The notes below the pieces were generated by a model that was given only the letters and a program-made list of their open reading frames with translations, did not search any database and was not told the origin of the DNA. Shown in pieces: positions 1-7,059 of a stretch of 44,792 nucleotides of DNA; the first letter of the stretch is position 1, and each line of letters starts with the position of its first letter. The DNA comes from Patescibacteria group bacterium. Its GTDB lineage: Bacteria > Patescibacteriota > Patescibacteriia > SG8-24. The DNA lies in assembly GCA_028714475.1 (NCBI GenBank), contig JAQTNC010000007.1, positions 1 through 44,792 on the forward strand. The letters are read 5' to 3'. A program made the translations under genes and the position numbers.

Positions 1-1689
1 GCCGCCCAGGTCTTGGGCGGGCCGGCGCCCGCCGTGGCCGGCACCTCGCAGACGATGACCGCGACCGGCCTGTCGGCAAACACGCACTATTATTTCGCCA
101 TGAAGACCCAGGACGAGGTGCCGAACATCTCGGCAATCTCGACTTTACCCTCCCTCTCCACGCTGGCCACGGCCGACATCATCGCGCCCGCGGCCGTCAC
201 CACCCTCGCGACCTTGGCCGCGACGGCCTCCTCGATCGATCTCACCTGGACCGCGCCCGGCGACGACGGCGCCTCCGGCACCGCCGCCCTCTACGACATC
301 CGCTACTCGACCGCGCCCATCACTACGCCCGCCGAGTTCTCGGCCGCGTCCCTGGTCTCGGGCGAGCCGGCGCCCGCCGTGGCCGGCACGGTACAGACGA
401 TGACCGTAGGCAGCCTCACGGCGAGCACGACCTACTTCTTCGCCATGAAGACCCAGGACGAGGCGCCGAACATCTCCGCCGTTTCGAACCAGCCCTCCCT
501 GGCCACGCTTGTGGCACCCGACGTTACCGCGCCCGCGGCCGTTACCACCCTCGCGACCTCGGCCGCTACGGCCTCCACGATCACGCTCACCTGGACCGCG
601 CCCGGCAACGACGGCGCCTCCGGCACCGCCGCCCTCTACGACATCCGCTACTCGACCGCGCCCATCGTCACGCCTGCCGACTTCACGGCCGCCGCGCTGG
701 TCTCGGGCGAGCCGGCGCCCGCCGTGGCCGGCACCTCGCAGGCCATGACCGTGAGCGGCCTCACGGCGAGCACGACCTACTATTTCGCCATGAAGACCCA
801 GGACGAGGTGCCGAACCTTTCGCCCGTCTCGAATGTGGCGAGCCTTGCTACCACCACGGGCGGCGGGGGCGGAGGCGGGGGCGGAGGCGGAGGATCTGGG
901 GATACGACGGGGCCGAACATCTCCTTGGTCAAAGCCGTCTTGATCACGGCAACCACGGCCGCTATCACCTGGCAGACCGATGAACAGGCGGACTCACTCG
1001 TGCGCTTCGGTCCGACCGACGCTTACGGCGGCACGGCTTCAGACACCGTCTTCGGGGTGAATCACTCGGTGCCGCTTATCGGACTGACTCCGATCACGAC
1101 CTATCACTACGCGGTCTGTTCCAAAGACATGTTAGGCAACCAAAGCTGTTCCGGCGAATACGTGTTCAAGACTCTCTCGGCCGGGGCGGCCCTATCGGGC
1201 TCGTACGGCGTGGTCGAAACGCTCGCGTCGGCGCCGACGATAAACATCGATCACGGATGGATGGCGCCAGCCGGCGCGAAATTGCCCTGCGTCTCGGGAA
1301 CGCTCATCAAGCTGCCCAGTGACGGCAATCCGGCGACCCAAGCTGACTCCGCCGTCTATTACTGCGGGGCCGACGGCCAGCGGCACGCCTTTACGGACAG
1401 GAAGACGTATCTTAGCTGGTACAATGATTTTTCCGGCGTCAGCATCGTCAGCGCGGCGGAACTCGCGGCCATACCTCTCGGCGACAGCGTGACGCACCGC
1501 CCGGGCAAAGGGATGCTCAAGATTCAGACCGACCCGAAGGTCTATGCCGTCGCCAAGGGCGGAGTCTTGCGCTGGTTGGCGAGCGAAGCGGTCGCCCAGG
1601 CGCTTTACGGCCCGAATTGGAACAAAATGATCATCGACATCTCCGACGCGTTCTTCACCAGTTACGCTGTCGGCGACCCGATCCGGTAA
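1..1689 (+). CDS. Fibronectin type III repeat surface protein (5' truncated by window edge)
   Basis: The reading frame is open to base 1, so the N-terminus and any signal peptide lie outside. The visible part holds the end of one FN3 module and two complete near-identical modules with a 345-bp (115-residue) period: matching positions are 31/376/721 and 289/634. A poly-glycine linker (about 859-897) leads to a fourth, divergent FN3-like module (about 900-1180). The last ~165 residues (about 1195-1689) contain the motif YYCGADGQRHAF and a W-Y-x-D-F-S segment; I recognise this as a conserved C-terminal domain frequent in Patescibacteria surface proteins, function unknown. FN3 arrays usually act as extracellular spacers or binding modules, so a cell-surface role is inferred. 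The near-identical modules suggest recent duplication or gene conversion. Confidence 0.85.
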   Translation, partial: AAQVLGGPAPAVAGTSQTMTATGLSANTHYYFAMKTQDEVPNISAISTLPSLSTLATADIIAPAAVTTLATLAATASSIDLTWTAPGDDGASGTAALYDIRYSTAPITTPAEFSAASLVSGEPAPAVAGTVQTMTVGSLTASTTYFFAMKTQDEAPNISAVSNQPSLATLVAPDVTAPAAVTTLATSAATASTITLTWTAPGNDGASGTAALYDIRYSTAPIVTPADFTAAALVSGEPAPAVAGTSQAMTVSGLTASTTYYFAMKTQDEVPNLSPVSNVASLATTTGGGGGGGGGGGGSGDTTGPNISLVKAVLITATTAAITWQTDEQADSLVRFGPTDAYGGTASDTVFGVNHSVPLIGLTPITTYHYAVCSKDMLGNQSCSGEYVFKTLSAGAALSGSYGVVETLASAPTINIDHGWMAPAGAKLPCVSGTLIKLPSDGNPATQADSAVYYCGADGQRHAFTDRKTYLSWYNDFSGVSIVSAAELAAIPLGDSVTHRPGKGMLKIQTDPKVYAVAKGGVLRWLASEAVAQALYGPNWNKMIIDISDAFFTSYAVGDPIR

Positions 1690-1704
1690 ATCGAGCGGCG
1701 CGCG

Positions 1705-1843
1705 CTCCGCTCGGGGAAGAACAGGGGGCGATCGGGGCTAAAAAATGTTCTTGCCCGACCTTGTGGAGGGCCAACAGGTGCGCCCCTCGACTCCGCTACG
1801 CTCCGCTCGGGGAAGAACGGGAGGGAATCCGCTCGGGGAAGAA
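1705..1843. repeat. REP-like intergenic repeat cluster
   Basis: The motif CTCCGCTCGGGGAAGAAC occurs at 1705-1722 and 1801-1818, with a partial copy at 1828-1843. The stretch 1781-1818 pairs CCCCTCGACT with CGCTCGGGG and belongs to the same family as the palindromes at 20240 and 25806. No gene is seen in 1690-1922. Confidence 0.6.
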
Positions 1844-1861
1844 AATCAGGCGCGCCAAACC

Positions 1862-1891
1862 AAAACACCCCACCGTATCAGGGCGGGGCGT
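1862..1891 (-). terminator. Rho-independent terminator of the PAS gene
   Basis: Read on the minus strand, a 10-bp stem (arms 1891-1882 and 1874-1865, two G-U pairs) is followed by a short T run. It lies 31 bp past the PAS gene stop. Confidence 0.65.
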
Positions 1892-1922
1892 TTTTGGCTT
1901 CGGTGTTTTGTATCGACTTCAC

Positions 1923-2492
1923 TTACCGCCTTTTTTTACCCCCCCGCTTTTTCGACCCGCCCTCCAGGAGCGCCAGTCGTTCCTCAAGCGCCTTCGTCCT
2001 TTGGATGACGCGCTCCTCAAGTTCCTTCGAGTAGGACGCAAGTTTCTCTTCGAGCATCTTCTGTTTCGTCACGTCCTCCATGGCCAGAATGATCAGTTTG
2101 GGCGACTTCTGTTTTTTAAGTAAAGGCTCGAATACCTCGCGGGCGTTCATGAGCATTATTTTTTTCCCCACGACCGGATACTCATGCTCAATCTCGAAAT
2201 CCCGGAAGAACGATTGTTTAGGCAACACTTCCTCGAGTAGTCTCTTAAGCGCTGGAACGTTCCACTGGCCCTTTCCCAACTTGTATATGAGCTGGCCTTC
2301 GGTGTCCTTGGCCAAGGTCTGGAACGTTCGGTAGAACGCCTCGTTGGCCGACATGATGCGCAGCTTGTCGTCAAGAATCAAAAACGGCTCTCGGGCGGTG
2401 TCCACAACATGACGGATGTAGGTCCATCCGGTTGTCCAGATTGTATCAGCAGAAAAGCGTTCTGCAGCGCTCGTTTTTACGGATTTATTCAT
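1923..2492 (-). CDS. PAS-domain protein without an output domain
   Basis: A 189-residue cytoplasmic protein. Residues ~27-135 form a PAS domain (EPFLILDDKLRIMSANEAF is a typical PAS N-terminal beta-hairpin with the N-E-A-F segment) ending in a PAC-like stretch (IILAMEDVTKQKMLEEKL). A coiled coil of ~35 residues and a basic tail (KKRGGKKRR) follow. There is no histidine kinase, GGDEF, HTH or other output module, so it is either an orphan sensor or a partner that docks through its coiled coil. It is transcribed divergently from the two-PAS histidine kinase 168 bp away, which makes a functional pairing plausible but unproven. PAS family membership is clear; the ligand is not predictable. Confidence 0.8.
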   Translation of the reverse strand: MNKSVKTSAAERFSADTIWTTGWTYIRHVVDTAREPFLILDDKLRIMSANEAFYRTFQTLAKDTEGQLIYKLGKGQWNVPALKRLLEEVLPKQSFFRDFEIEHEYPVVGKKIMLMNAREVFEPLLKKQKSPKLIILAMEDVTKQKMLEEKLASYSKELEERVIQRTKALEERLALLEGGSKKRGGKKRR

Positions 2493-2505
2493 TGGGTTGA
2501 CGGTT

Positions 2506-2542
2506 AATTGTTAATCTGACCTAAGATTACACCAATTGTTAA
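2506..2542. promoter_or_regulatory. Direct repeats in the divergent PAS/kinase intergenic region
   Basis: AATTGTTAA occurs at 2506-2514 and 2534-2542, just upstream of the minus-strand PAS gene. The 28-bp offset is not a whole number of helical turns. It could be an operator; evidence is only the repetition and position. Confidence 0.25.
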
Positions 2543-2598
2543 AAAATATCCAGACATAAGCCGTTAAACACGGGTTTTGAGCTTAAAACCACCCAGGG

Positions 2599-2627
2599 TT
2601 CCACAGGAACATAAAATGCGTTATACT
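2599..2627 (+). promoter_or_regulatory. Probable promoter of the histidine kinase
   Basis: TTCCAC (2599-2604), 17 bp, then TATACT (2622-2627). The -35 is weak and the -10 is good. The predicted leader is about 25 nt and lacks a clear Shine-Dalgarno. Confidence 0.45.
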
Positions 2628-2659
2628 ACATAAATCCTAACAACATTAACGATCATGTT

Positions 2660-4231
2660 GTGCGTAGCAAAGTCAAGTCAGCCAAACCGCTTGCGCCCGG
2701 CAAACCAAGGGCGAAAACAAGGGAGGATTTAGCCTCGTTCGAGCATACCTGTCGGCGCGTCTTTAGGGTGATTAAGGACGGCGTCCTGCTGGTCAACGCG
2801 AAGACGGGCTCGATAGAGGAGAGCAACCCCAGCCTGCTCAAGATATTGGGATGCACCAAGAAGGAACTGCTGAAAAGGAAAATATGGAGCATCGGATTTT
2901 TGGACGGCCCGCTGTCCAGCCAAGCGGCTTTCGGCCGGCTGAAGCGTGGGCATCAGGTCAGCTATGAGCATCTGCAGATCCTAACCAAGCGGAGACAGCG
3001 CCTGGGCGTGAATCTGGAATATGCCTTCTATCGCGCTGGCGACATCGAAGTCGTTCAATTCAACATTCGCGACATCACCGAGCGCCGGCGTCTGGAAACC
3101 GCCCTGCAGGAACGCGAGGAGCGGTACCGAAAAATTTTTGACAACAGCCAACTGGGCATAGCGATCATCTCCTTGGATCTTCGTATCTCCAAGATTAACC
3201 AGGCGTTCACCCGTATCACCGGTTACGATGAGACTGACATGAAGAGGCTGGCGCTGACGGACATCACGCATCCGAGCCATTTGTCGGCCGAAAAGAAAAT
3301 CCTTCGGGGCTTAAGGAACTGCGCCAACGGTGATTATCATGTCGAGCAGCGTTACATCGGGAAACGGGGCAACGTGGTTTGGGCCAACACCCATATCAGC
3401 GCCGTGTGCGACAAGGACGGCAAACCGATGTATTTTCAGACGATCATCGAGGATATTACTGAACGCAAGCAGATGGAGGCGGAGCTCGAGGAACAGAACC
3501 TCCGGAGCATCGAAAAGGAAAAGACGATTCAGAAGCTGAAGGACGAATTCATCTTCATCGCGGCGCATGAGTTGCGCACTCCCGTCACGGCCATTGGTTG
3601 GGCCATGGAATTGCTCAAGGAAGGTCAAGAGAAAAGCGGCGTTAAAACGTCGGAATCAACGGAAATCATGGATATTCTCGTCGAGAATACCAAAAGGCTC
3701 AACAACCTGGTCGCTGAACTGCTGGAGGTCTCGCGCATCGAGTACGGCACCTTCAAGGTTGTCCCGGAGAAGTTCGACCTCGCGACCGTTATCGATCGGG
3801 CCGTGTTGTCCGTCAAGCCGCTGGCTAAAGAAAAAGCCGTCAGCGTCAAGGTCATTCCGGTATCGGCCGGTTTCCCCGAGGCTTTTGCGGATCCGATTCG
3901 CGTTTATGAGGTCCTGACCAACCTGCTCACGAACGCCATCAAATACAACAAAAGCGGCGGCAACGCCACCGTTCGCGCCAATGAAGGCAAGACGGAACTG
4001 CAGGTCAGCGTCGAAGATACCGGTTTCGGTCTTAACGCCGAAGACATCCCGAAGCTTTTCCACAGGTTTTCGCGCATCGAAAGCGATGAGACCGCAAAAA
4101 TCGGCGGTACTGGCCTCGGCCTGTTCATCGTCAAGCAGGTCGTCGAACGGATGGGGGGAAGCGTTTTGGTAGCGAGTCCCGGTCGCGGGCAGGGGGCAAC
4201 CTTCACCTTCAGCCTGCCGAAGGCCAAGTAA
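2660..4231 (+). CDS. Soluble PAS-PAS sensor histidine kinase
   Basis: 523 residues with a GTG start; the ATG at 2655 is in another frame and no in-frame ATG precedes. Domain order: PAS 1 (~30-140, ending NIRDITERRRLE), PAS 2 with PAC (~150-275, ending IIEDITERKQME), a coiled linker, HisKA with the H-box AAHELRTPV (phospho-acceptor His303), and HATPase_c with N-box NAIKYN (Asn425), DTGFGL (Asp453) and GGTGLGLF (from Gly482). All catalytic boxes look intact. No membrane segment is seen, so it should sense an intracellular signal through its PAS domains. No response regulator is adjacent; the cognate partner must be elsewhere. It is divergent from a PAS-only protein and ends at a bidirectional terminator shared with engB. 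Confidence 0.93.
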   Translation: MRSKVKSAKPLAPGKPRAKTREDLASFEHTCRRVFRVIKDGVLLVNAKTGSIEESNPSLLKILGCTKKELLKRKIWSIGFLDGPLSSQAAFGRLKRGHQVSYEHLQILTKRRQRLGVNLEYAFYRAGDIEVVQFNIRDITERRRLETALQEREERYRKIFDNSQLGIAIISLDLRISKINQAFTRITGYDETDMKRLALTDITHPSHLSAEKKILRGLRNCANGDYHVEQRYIGKRGNVVWANTHISAVCDKDGKPMYFQTIIEDITERKQMEAELEEQNLRSIEKEKTIQKLKDEFIFIAAHELRTPVTAIGWAMELLKEGQEKSGVKTSESTEIMDILVENTKRLNNLVAELLEVSRIEYGTFKVVPEKFDLATVIDRAVLSVKPLAKEKAVSVKVIPVSAGFPEAFADPIRVYEVLTNLLTNAIKYNKSGGNATVRANEGKTELQVSVEDTGFGLNAEDIPKLFHRFSRIESDETAKIGGTGLGLFIVKQVVERMGGSVLVASPGRGQGATFTFSLPKAK

Positions 4232-4246
4232 TAGGGTGACATAGTA

Positions 4247-4280
4247 AAAAAGCTTTCGCCGTAATAGGCGAACGCTTTTT
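4247..4280. terminator. Bidirectional terminator between kinase and engB
   Basis: A near-perfect palindrome (arms 4247-4260 and 4267-4280, one mismatch, 6-nt loop) has A-rich and T-rich ends on both sides, so it can terminate both convergent genes. Confidence 0.85.
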
Positions 4281-4300
4281 GTTTGACTCGCATTCAAGAT

Positions 4301-4885
4301 TCAAGGCTTGACCCCGTGCGCGCGCACCGTCCGCTCGATGGCGTCGCGGATTTCGCCGAGGCCCTTGCCGGTAACGGTGGAGTGGGGGATGAACTCGACG
4401 CCAGGATATTCGGTTTTGAGCCGCCGCAGGGCGAGAGTGACGTCGGAATTAGAAATCTTGTCCACCTTGTTCACGATGACGACGAGCGGGATTTCCTGTT
4501 CCTGCAGTTGGCGGAGGACATAATGGTCGCGGTCCGTGAGGCCGAGGCGGGCGTCCACGATGAGCAGGACGAGCTTCAGCCGGTCGGCGTTCGAGAGGTA
4601 GTCGGCGATCATTGGGCCGAAGCCTTCGCTCTTCGCGCGCTTGGCGCGGTGGAAGCCGTAGCCGGGCAGGTCAACGAGAAGGTAGCGGCCGTCGAACTCG
4701 TAGAGGTTGATGGTCTGGGTAAGGCCTGGCTCGGAGCTCGTGCGGGCGAGGTTCTTCGCGCCGGCGAGATGGTTGATGAGCGAGGACTTGCCGACGTTCG
4801 AACGCCCGACCATGGCGATCTGGGGGCGGTTGGTTTCCGGGATGTCGGCGGCGTTCACGACGCTTTTCAGGAATTTGGCGGGCAT
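4301..4885 (-). CDS. engB: Ribosome-biogenesis GTP-binding protein EngB (YihA/YsxC)
   Basis: A 194-residue TRAFAC-class GTPase of normal family length. It shows G1 GRSNVGKSS (27-35), the switch I region with PGLTQTINL, G3 DLPGYG, G4 NKVDK and a G5-like S-T-V segment. EngB proteins are needed for late assembly of the large ribosomal subunit; that role is inferred from the family. It lies 26 bp downstream of the small ferritin gene on the same strand, so the two are probably co-transcribed, although no functional link is evident. The ATG start follows the usual N-terminal pattern (KFLKSVVNAADIPE). Confidence 0.95.
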   Translation of the reverse strand: MPAKFLKSVVNAADIPETNRPQIAMVGRSNVGKSSLINHLAGAKNLARTSSEPGLTQTINLYEFDGRYLLVDLPGYGFHRAKRAKSEGFGPMIADYLSNADRLKLVLLIVDARLGLTDRDHYVLRQLQEQEIPLVVIVNKVDKISNSDVTLALRRLKTEYPGVEFIPHSTVTGKGLGEIRDAIERTVRAHGVKP

Positions 4886-4911
4886 GTGTTTGTTCCCGAG
4901 TGGCTTGCGTA

Positions 4912-5202
4912 TTAATACTTCCCACCAGTCAACCCTTCAACTTCCTTCCGCCCCTTTTCCAGTTCGTTAATTTGCTCTTGGTCGAGGCCAAGCAGGAGCG
5001 CCTGGAATTCGCCGACGTGCGTTTTTTCTTCCTTGGCGATGTCGGCCAGTACGGCCTTGATTTTCTCGTTGTTGGTCATGGCCGCCATCTGTTCATAGAG
5101 GCTCACGGCATCGAGTTCGGCGATGATGCCCGCTCGCAGGATTTCCTTGTCCAATTCCGGACCCTTAATCTTCTGGAGCTCGAAGGGAATCGTTGAAAGC
5201 AT
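4912..5202 (-). CDS. Small ferritin-like protein of the encapsulin-associated type
   Basis: 96 residues, predicted to form two helices. The first carries AELDAVSLYEQM and the second AKEEKTHVGEF, giving the Glu and E-x-x-H iron ligands of the EncFtn/rubrerythrin-like family. From memory, the sequence resembles the ferritin domain fused to the N-terminus of the archaeal Pyrococcus-type encapsulin, including the closing EV-E-x-LTG. EncFtn proteins are half-ferritins that pair to build a di-iron ferroxidase site and usually work inside an encapsulin shell. No encapsulin gene is within the window: upstream lies a divergent flavodoxin-like gene and downstream is engB. Whether a shell gene exists elsewhere is unknown. 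The iron-binding assignment is solid; cargo status is inference. Confidence 0.82.
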   Translation of the reverse strand: MLSTIPFELQKIKGPELDKEILRAGIIAELDAVSLYEQMAAMTNNEKIKAVLADIAKEEKTHVGEFQALLLGLDQEQINELEKGRKEVEGLTGGKY

Positions 5203-5406
5203 AGGTATATGTTGTTATGTGATTTAACGACATAATATTAGCATATCGGCGTCAGATTTTGAATTGTTGGTTTTTGTCGGCGGCGATTAGATATCCGGAG
5301 GCGACGCCAAAATTGATGGCCGAACCGCCGTGTTTCGGTCTGCTTTTGATTGAGCAGGATTTTGTTGTAAAATGTAAACACATTCGGTCGCGACGGCCGG
5401 AGCAGG

Positions 5407-5412
5407 TAATAT
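5407..5412 (+). promoter_or_regulatory. Candidate -10 element giving a near-leaderless mRNA
   Basis: TAATAT lies 9 bp upstream of the ATG at 5422, so the transcript would start within about 3 nt of the start codon. No convincing -35 is visible. Nothing else is seen in 5203-5406. Confidence 0.35.
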
Positions 5413-5421
5413 AGAGCCTTT

Positions 5422-6138
5422 ATGTCCGACAGCCCAAAATCCGCCGCGCGGCAACGACTCGACGTCACCATCGAGCATCTCCGCGGCAAGCGGCATTGCC
5501 TCCTCATCACGACCTCGAACCGCTGGCGCGGCGAGGGCGGCGACGTGCCGAAAAGCACCCAGTTGGCGCAGCGGATCCTCGCGGCTCTGCCGCCCGGCCA
5601 GGCCGAGATCATCGATGCCACCGCGCTGAACATCTATCCCTGCGAGGGCAACGTCTCCACGGTGAAAGGCAACAACTGCGGCGTCAAGAAATGTCATCTG
5701 CGCGACGCGGAGAAGAACCCGACGGGTAACCACCGCTGTTGGGCGAGCTTCAACAACCCGGACGACGAGCTTTGGCGCGTGAGCAAGGCGCTGTTCGCGT
5801 CCGACTGCGTGGTCTTCTTCGGCTCGATCCGCTGGGGGCAGATGAATCAGATGTATCAGAAGCTCATCGAGCGGCTGACCTGGATCGAGAACCGCGTGAG
5901 CAGCCTGGGGGAGGACAGCCTCGTCAAGGACATTGACGCCGGCATCATCGCCGTCGGTCAGAACTGGAACGGTCGGACCGTCATCGAGACGCAGCGGCAG
6001 GTGTTGGGTTTCTTCGGCTTCCGCGTCGTGGAGGCGCTCTGCTGGAACTGGCAGTTCACCGACGACCCGCACGACGAGACTCTCGAATCCTATAATCGCG
6101 CCATAACCGAGTTCCGGCAGGCGTTTTTAGAAAACTAA
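5422..6138 (+). CDS. Flavodoxin-fold NAD(P)H-dependent FMN reductase family protein
   Basis: 238 residues. After an ~25-residue lead the sequence enters a flavodoxin-like Rossmann fold: strand HCLLITTSNRW followed by a loop that would hold the FMN phosphate, then a second strand ending near DATALNIYPCEGN. Further on come SDCVVFFGSIRWGQMNQMYQKLIERL and AGIIAVGQNWNG, typical of NADPH-dependent FMN reductases and multimeric flavodoxin WrbA-like proteins. Five Cys lie between residues ~74 and ~110 (CEGN, CGVKKC, HRCW, SDC); whether they bind a metal is not clear. The substrate is unknown. It precedes the M15 peptidase by 29 bp. Confidence 0.75.
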   Translation: MSDSPKSAARQRLDVTIEHLRGKRHCLLITTSNRWRGEGGDVPKSTQLAQRILAALPPGQAEIIDATALNIYPCEGNVSTVKGNNCGVKKCHLRDAEKNPTGNHRCWASFNNPDDELWRVSKALFASDCVVFFGSIRWGQMNQMYQKLIERLTWIENRVSSLGEDSLVKDIDAGIIAVGQNWNGRTVIETQRQVLGFFGFRVVEALCWNWQFTDDPHDETLESYNRAITEFRQAFLEN

Positions 6139-6167
6139 TCAGACCTGCTTACGTGTTCGATCATCGC

Positions 6168-6857
6168 ATGCTGACTTTTCACCGACCAAGCGCCGCCGTT
6201 CGCCGTACGCTCTTAGCGGGTGCGGCGGTTTTGGCGTTGGTTGGCGTTGGCGCGGCTTGGGTGATGGGGGATCAGGCGGAAGCGGAAGTTGTGTCGCCCT
6301 TGGCGACGGAACCGCGGCCGACACCTGAACCCTCGTCCGAACCGGTCGCGATGTGCGTTGAGACTCCGCTCGCCGACATGAACCTGCCCACGGCCATAGA
6401 TGCAAATTTTTTGGCGCAGGTTAATTACTGTTTCCTGCCGGCCGCGGCGGTTTATGGATACGACCTGCGCGTCACTTCCGGTTTTCGCACTGTCGCCGAG
6501 CAAAATCTGCTTTATGAGCAGGGGCGGACCGAGGACGGTCACGTCATCACCGAGGTACGGGGCGGCCGGAGCGTGCACAATTTTGGTTTCGCCGTGGATG
6601 TGGCGGACGAGCGGCGCGGCTATCGCATCAATTGGGATCGGCTCGGCCGGATTGCGGCGTACTGTGGCCTTGAGCAGAACGAGGAAGGGGATCAAGCACA
6701 TTTCGCGCACCGCGCCGGACTCACCATCGAGCAGTTCCAGGCCGGACAGCGCCCGCCGACGCTTGTTTTGCCCTGTGCCAACATGGACGACCGCGCCCTC
6801 GCTGGCGAGCCGCTGACGCGCCAAGACCTTCAGGATTGCGGCGCGCCGGAGTTTTAG
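6168..6857 (+). CDS. Membrane-anchored M15-family peptidase (VanY-like D,D-carboxypeptidase)
   Basis: About 229 residues from the ATG at 6168; a GTG at 6153 would add five residues and neither start has a clear Shine-Dalgarno. An N-terminal hydrophobic segment (TLLAGAAVLALVGVGAAWV) anchors or exports the protein, followed by a Pro-rich linker. The catalytic domain has SGFRT, then SVHNFGFAVDVA, the S-x-H-x-x-G-x-A-x-D signature, with zinc ligands His137 and Asp144, and a third ligand, His178, in DQAHFAH. Family M15 enzymes trim peptidoglycan stem peptides. The fold also covers endolysin-type L-Ala-D-Glu peptidases, so the exact bond cut is not certain. Cys residues near both ends may form disulfides outside the membrane. 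Confidence 0.88.
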   Translation: MLTFHRPSAAVRRTLLAGAAVLALVGVGAAWVMGDQAEAEVVSPLATEPRPTPEPSSEPVAMCVETPLADMNLPTAIDANFLAQVNYCFLPAAAVYGYDLRVTSGFRTVAEQNLLYEQGRTEDGHVITEVRGGRSVHNFGFAVDVADERRGYRINWDRLGRIAAYCGLEQNEEGDQAHFAHRAGLTIEQFQAGQRPPTLVLPCANMDDRALAGEPLTRQDLQDCGAPEF

Positions 6858-6898
6858 CGGAACGCCGCCAGCGCCCGCTGTCTAAGGAATATTCGGGG

Positions 6899-6932
6899 TT
6901 GACCCGTCATGGAATATGAGCCATGTTATATT
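6899..6932 (+). promoter_or_regulatory. Possible promoter for the GHKL/HExxH gene
   Basis: TTGACC (6899-6904) is followed by AT-rich sequence with candidate -10s at 6922-6927 (17-bp spacing) or TATATT at 6927 (22 bp, too far). A second TTGACA lies at 6948-6953. The rest of 6858-7059 shows no gene, only a short GACGAC/GTCGTC dyad near 7020. Confidence 0.3.
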
Positions 6933-7059
6933 TGGTTCTTTTGTTGCTTGACAACGGCATCGGCCTCGTCGCGAAGGCGGCGCTGCGCCCGCAAACCGTT
7001 CAACCATTTCGGTCGGCGACGACAGACAAACGTCGTCAGACAGGATGAAGGAGATAGTC

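Noticed and set aside
4912-4935. An encapsulin cargo-loading peptide at the ferritin C-terminus
   Set aside because: GLTGGKY loosely recalls a cargo peptide, but it aligns better with the family's own helix end (E-V-E-x-LTG), so no targeting signal is claimed.
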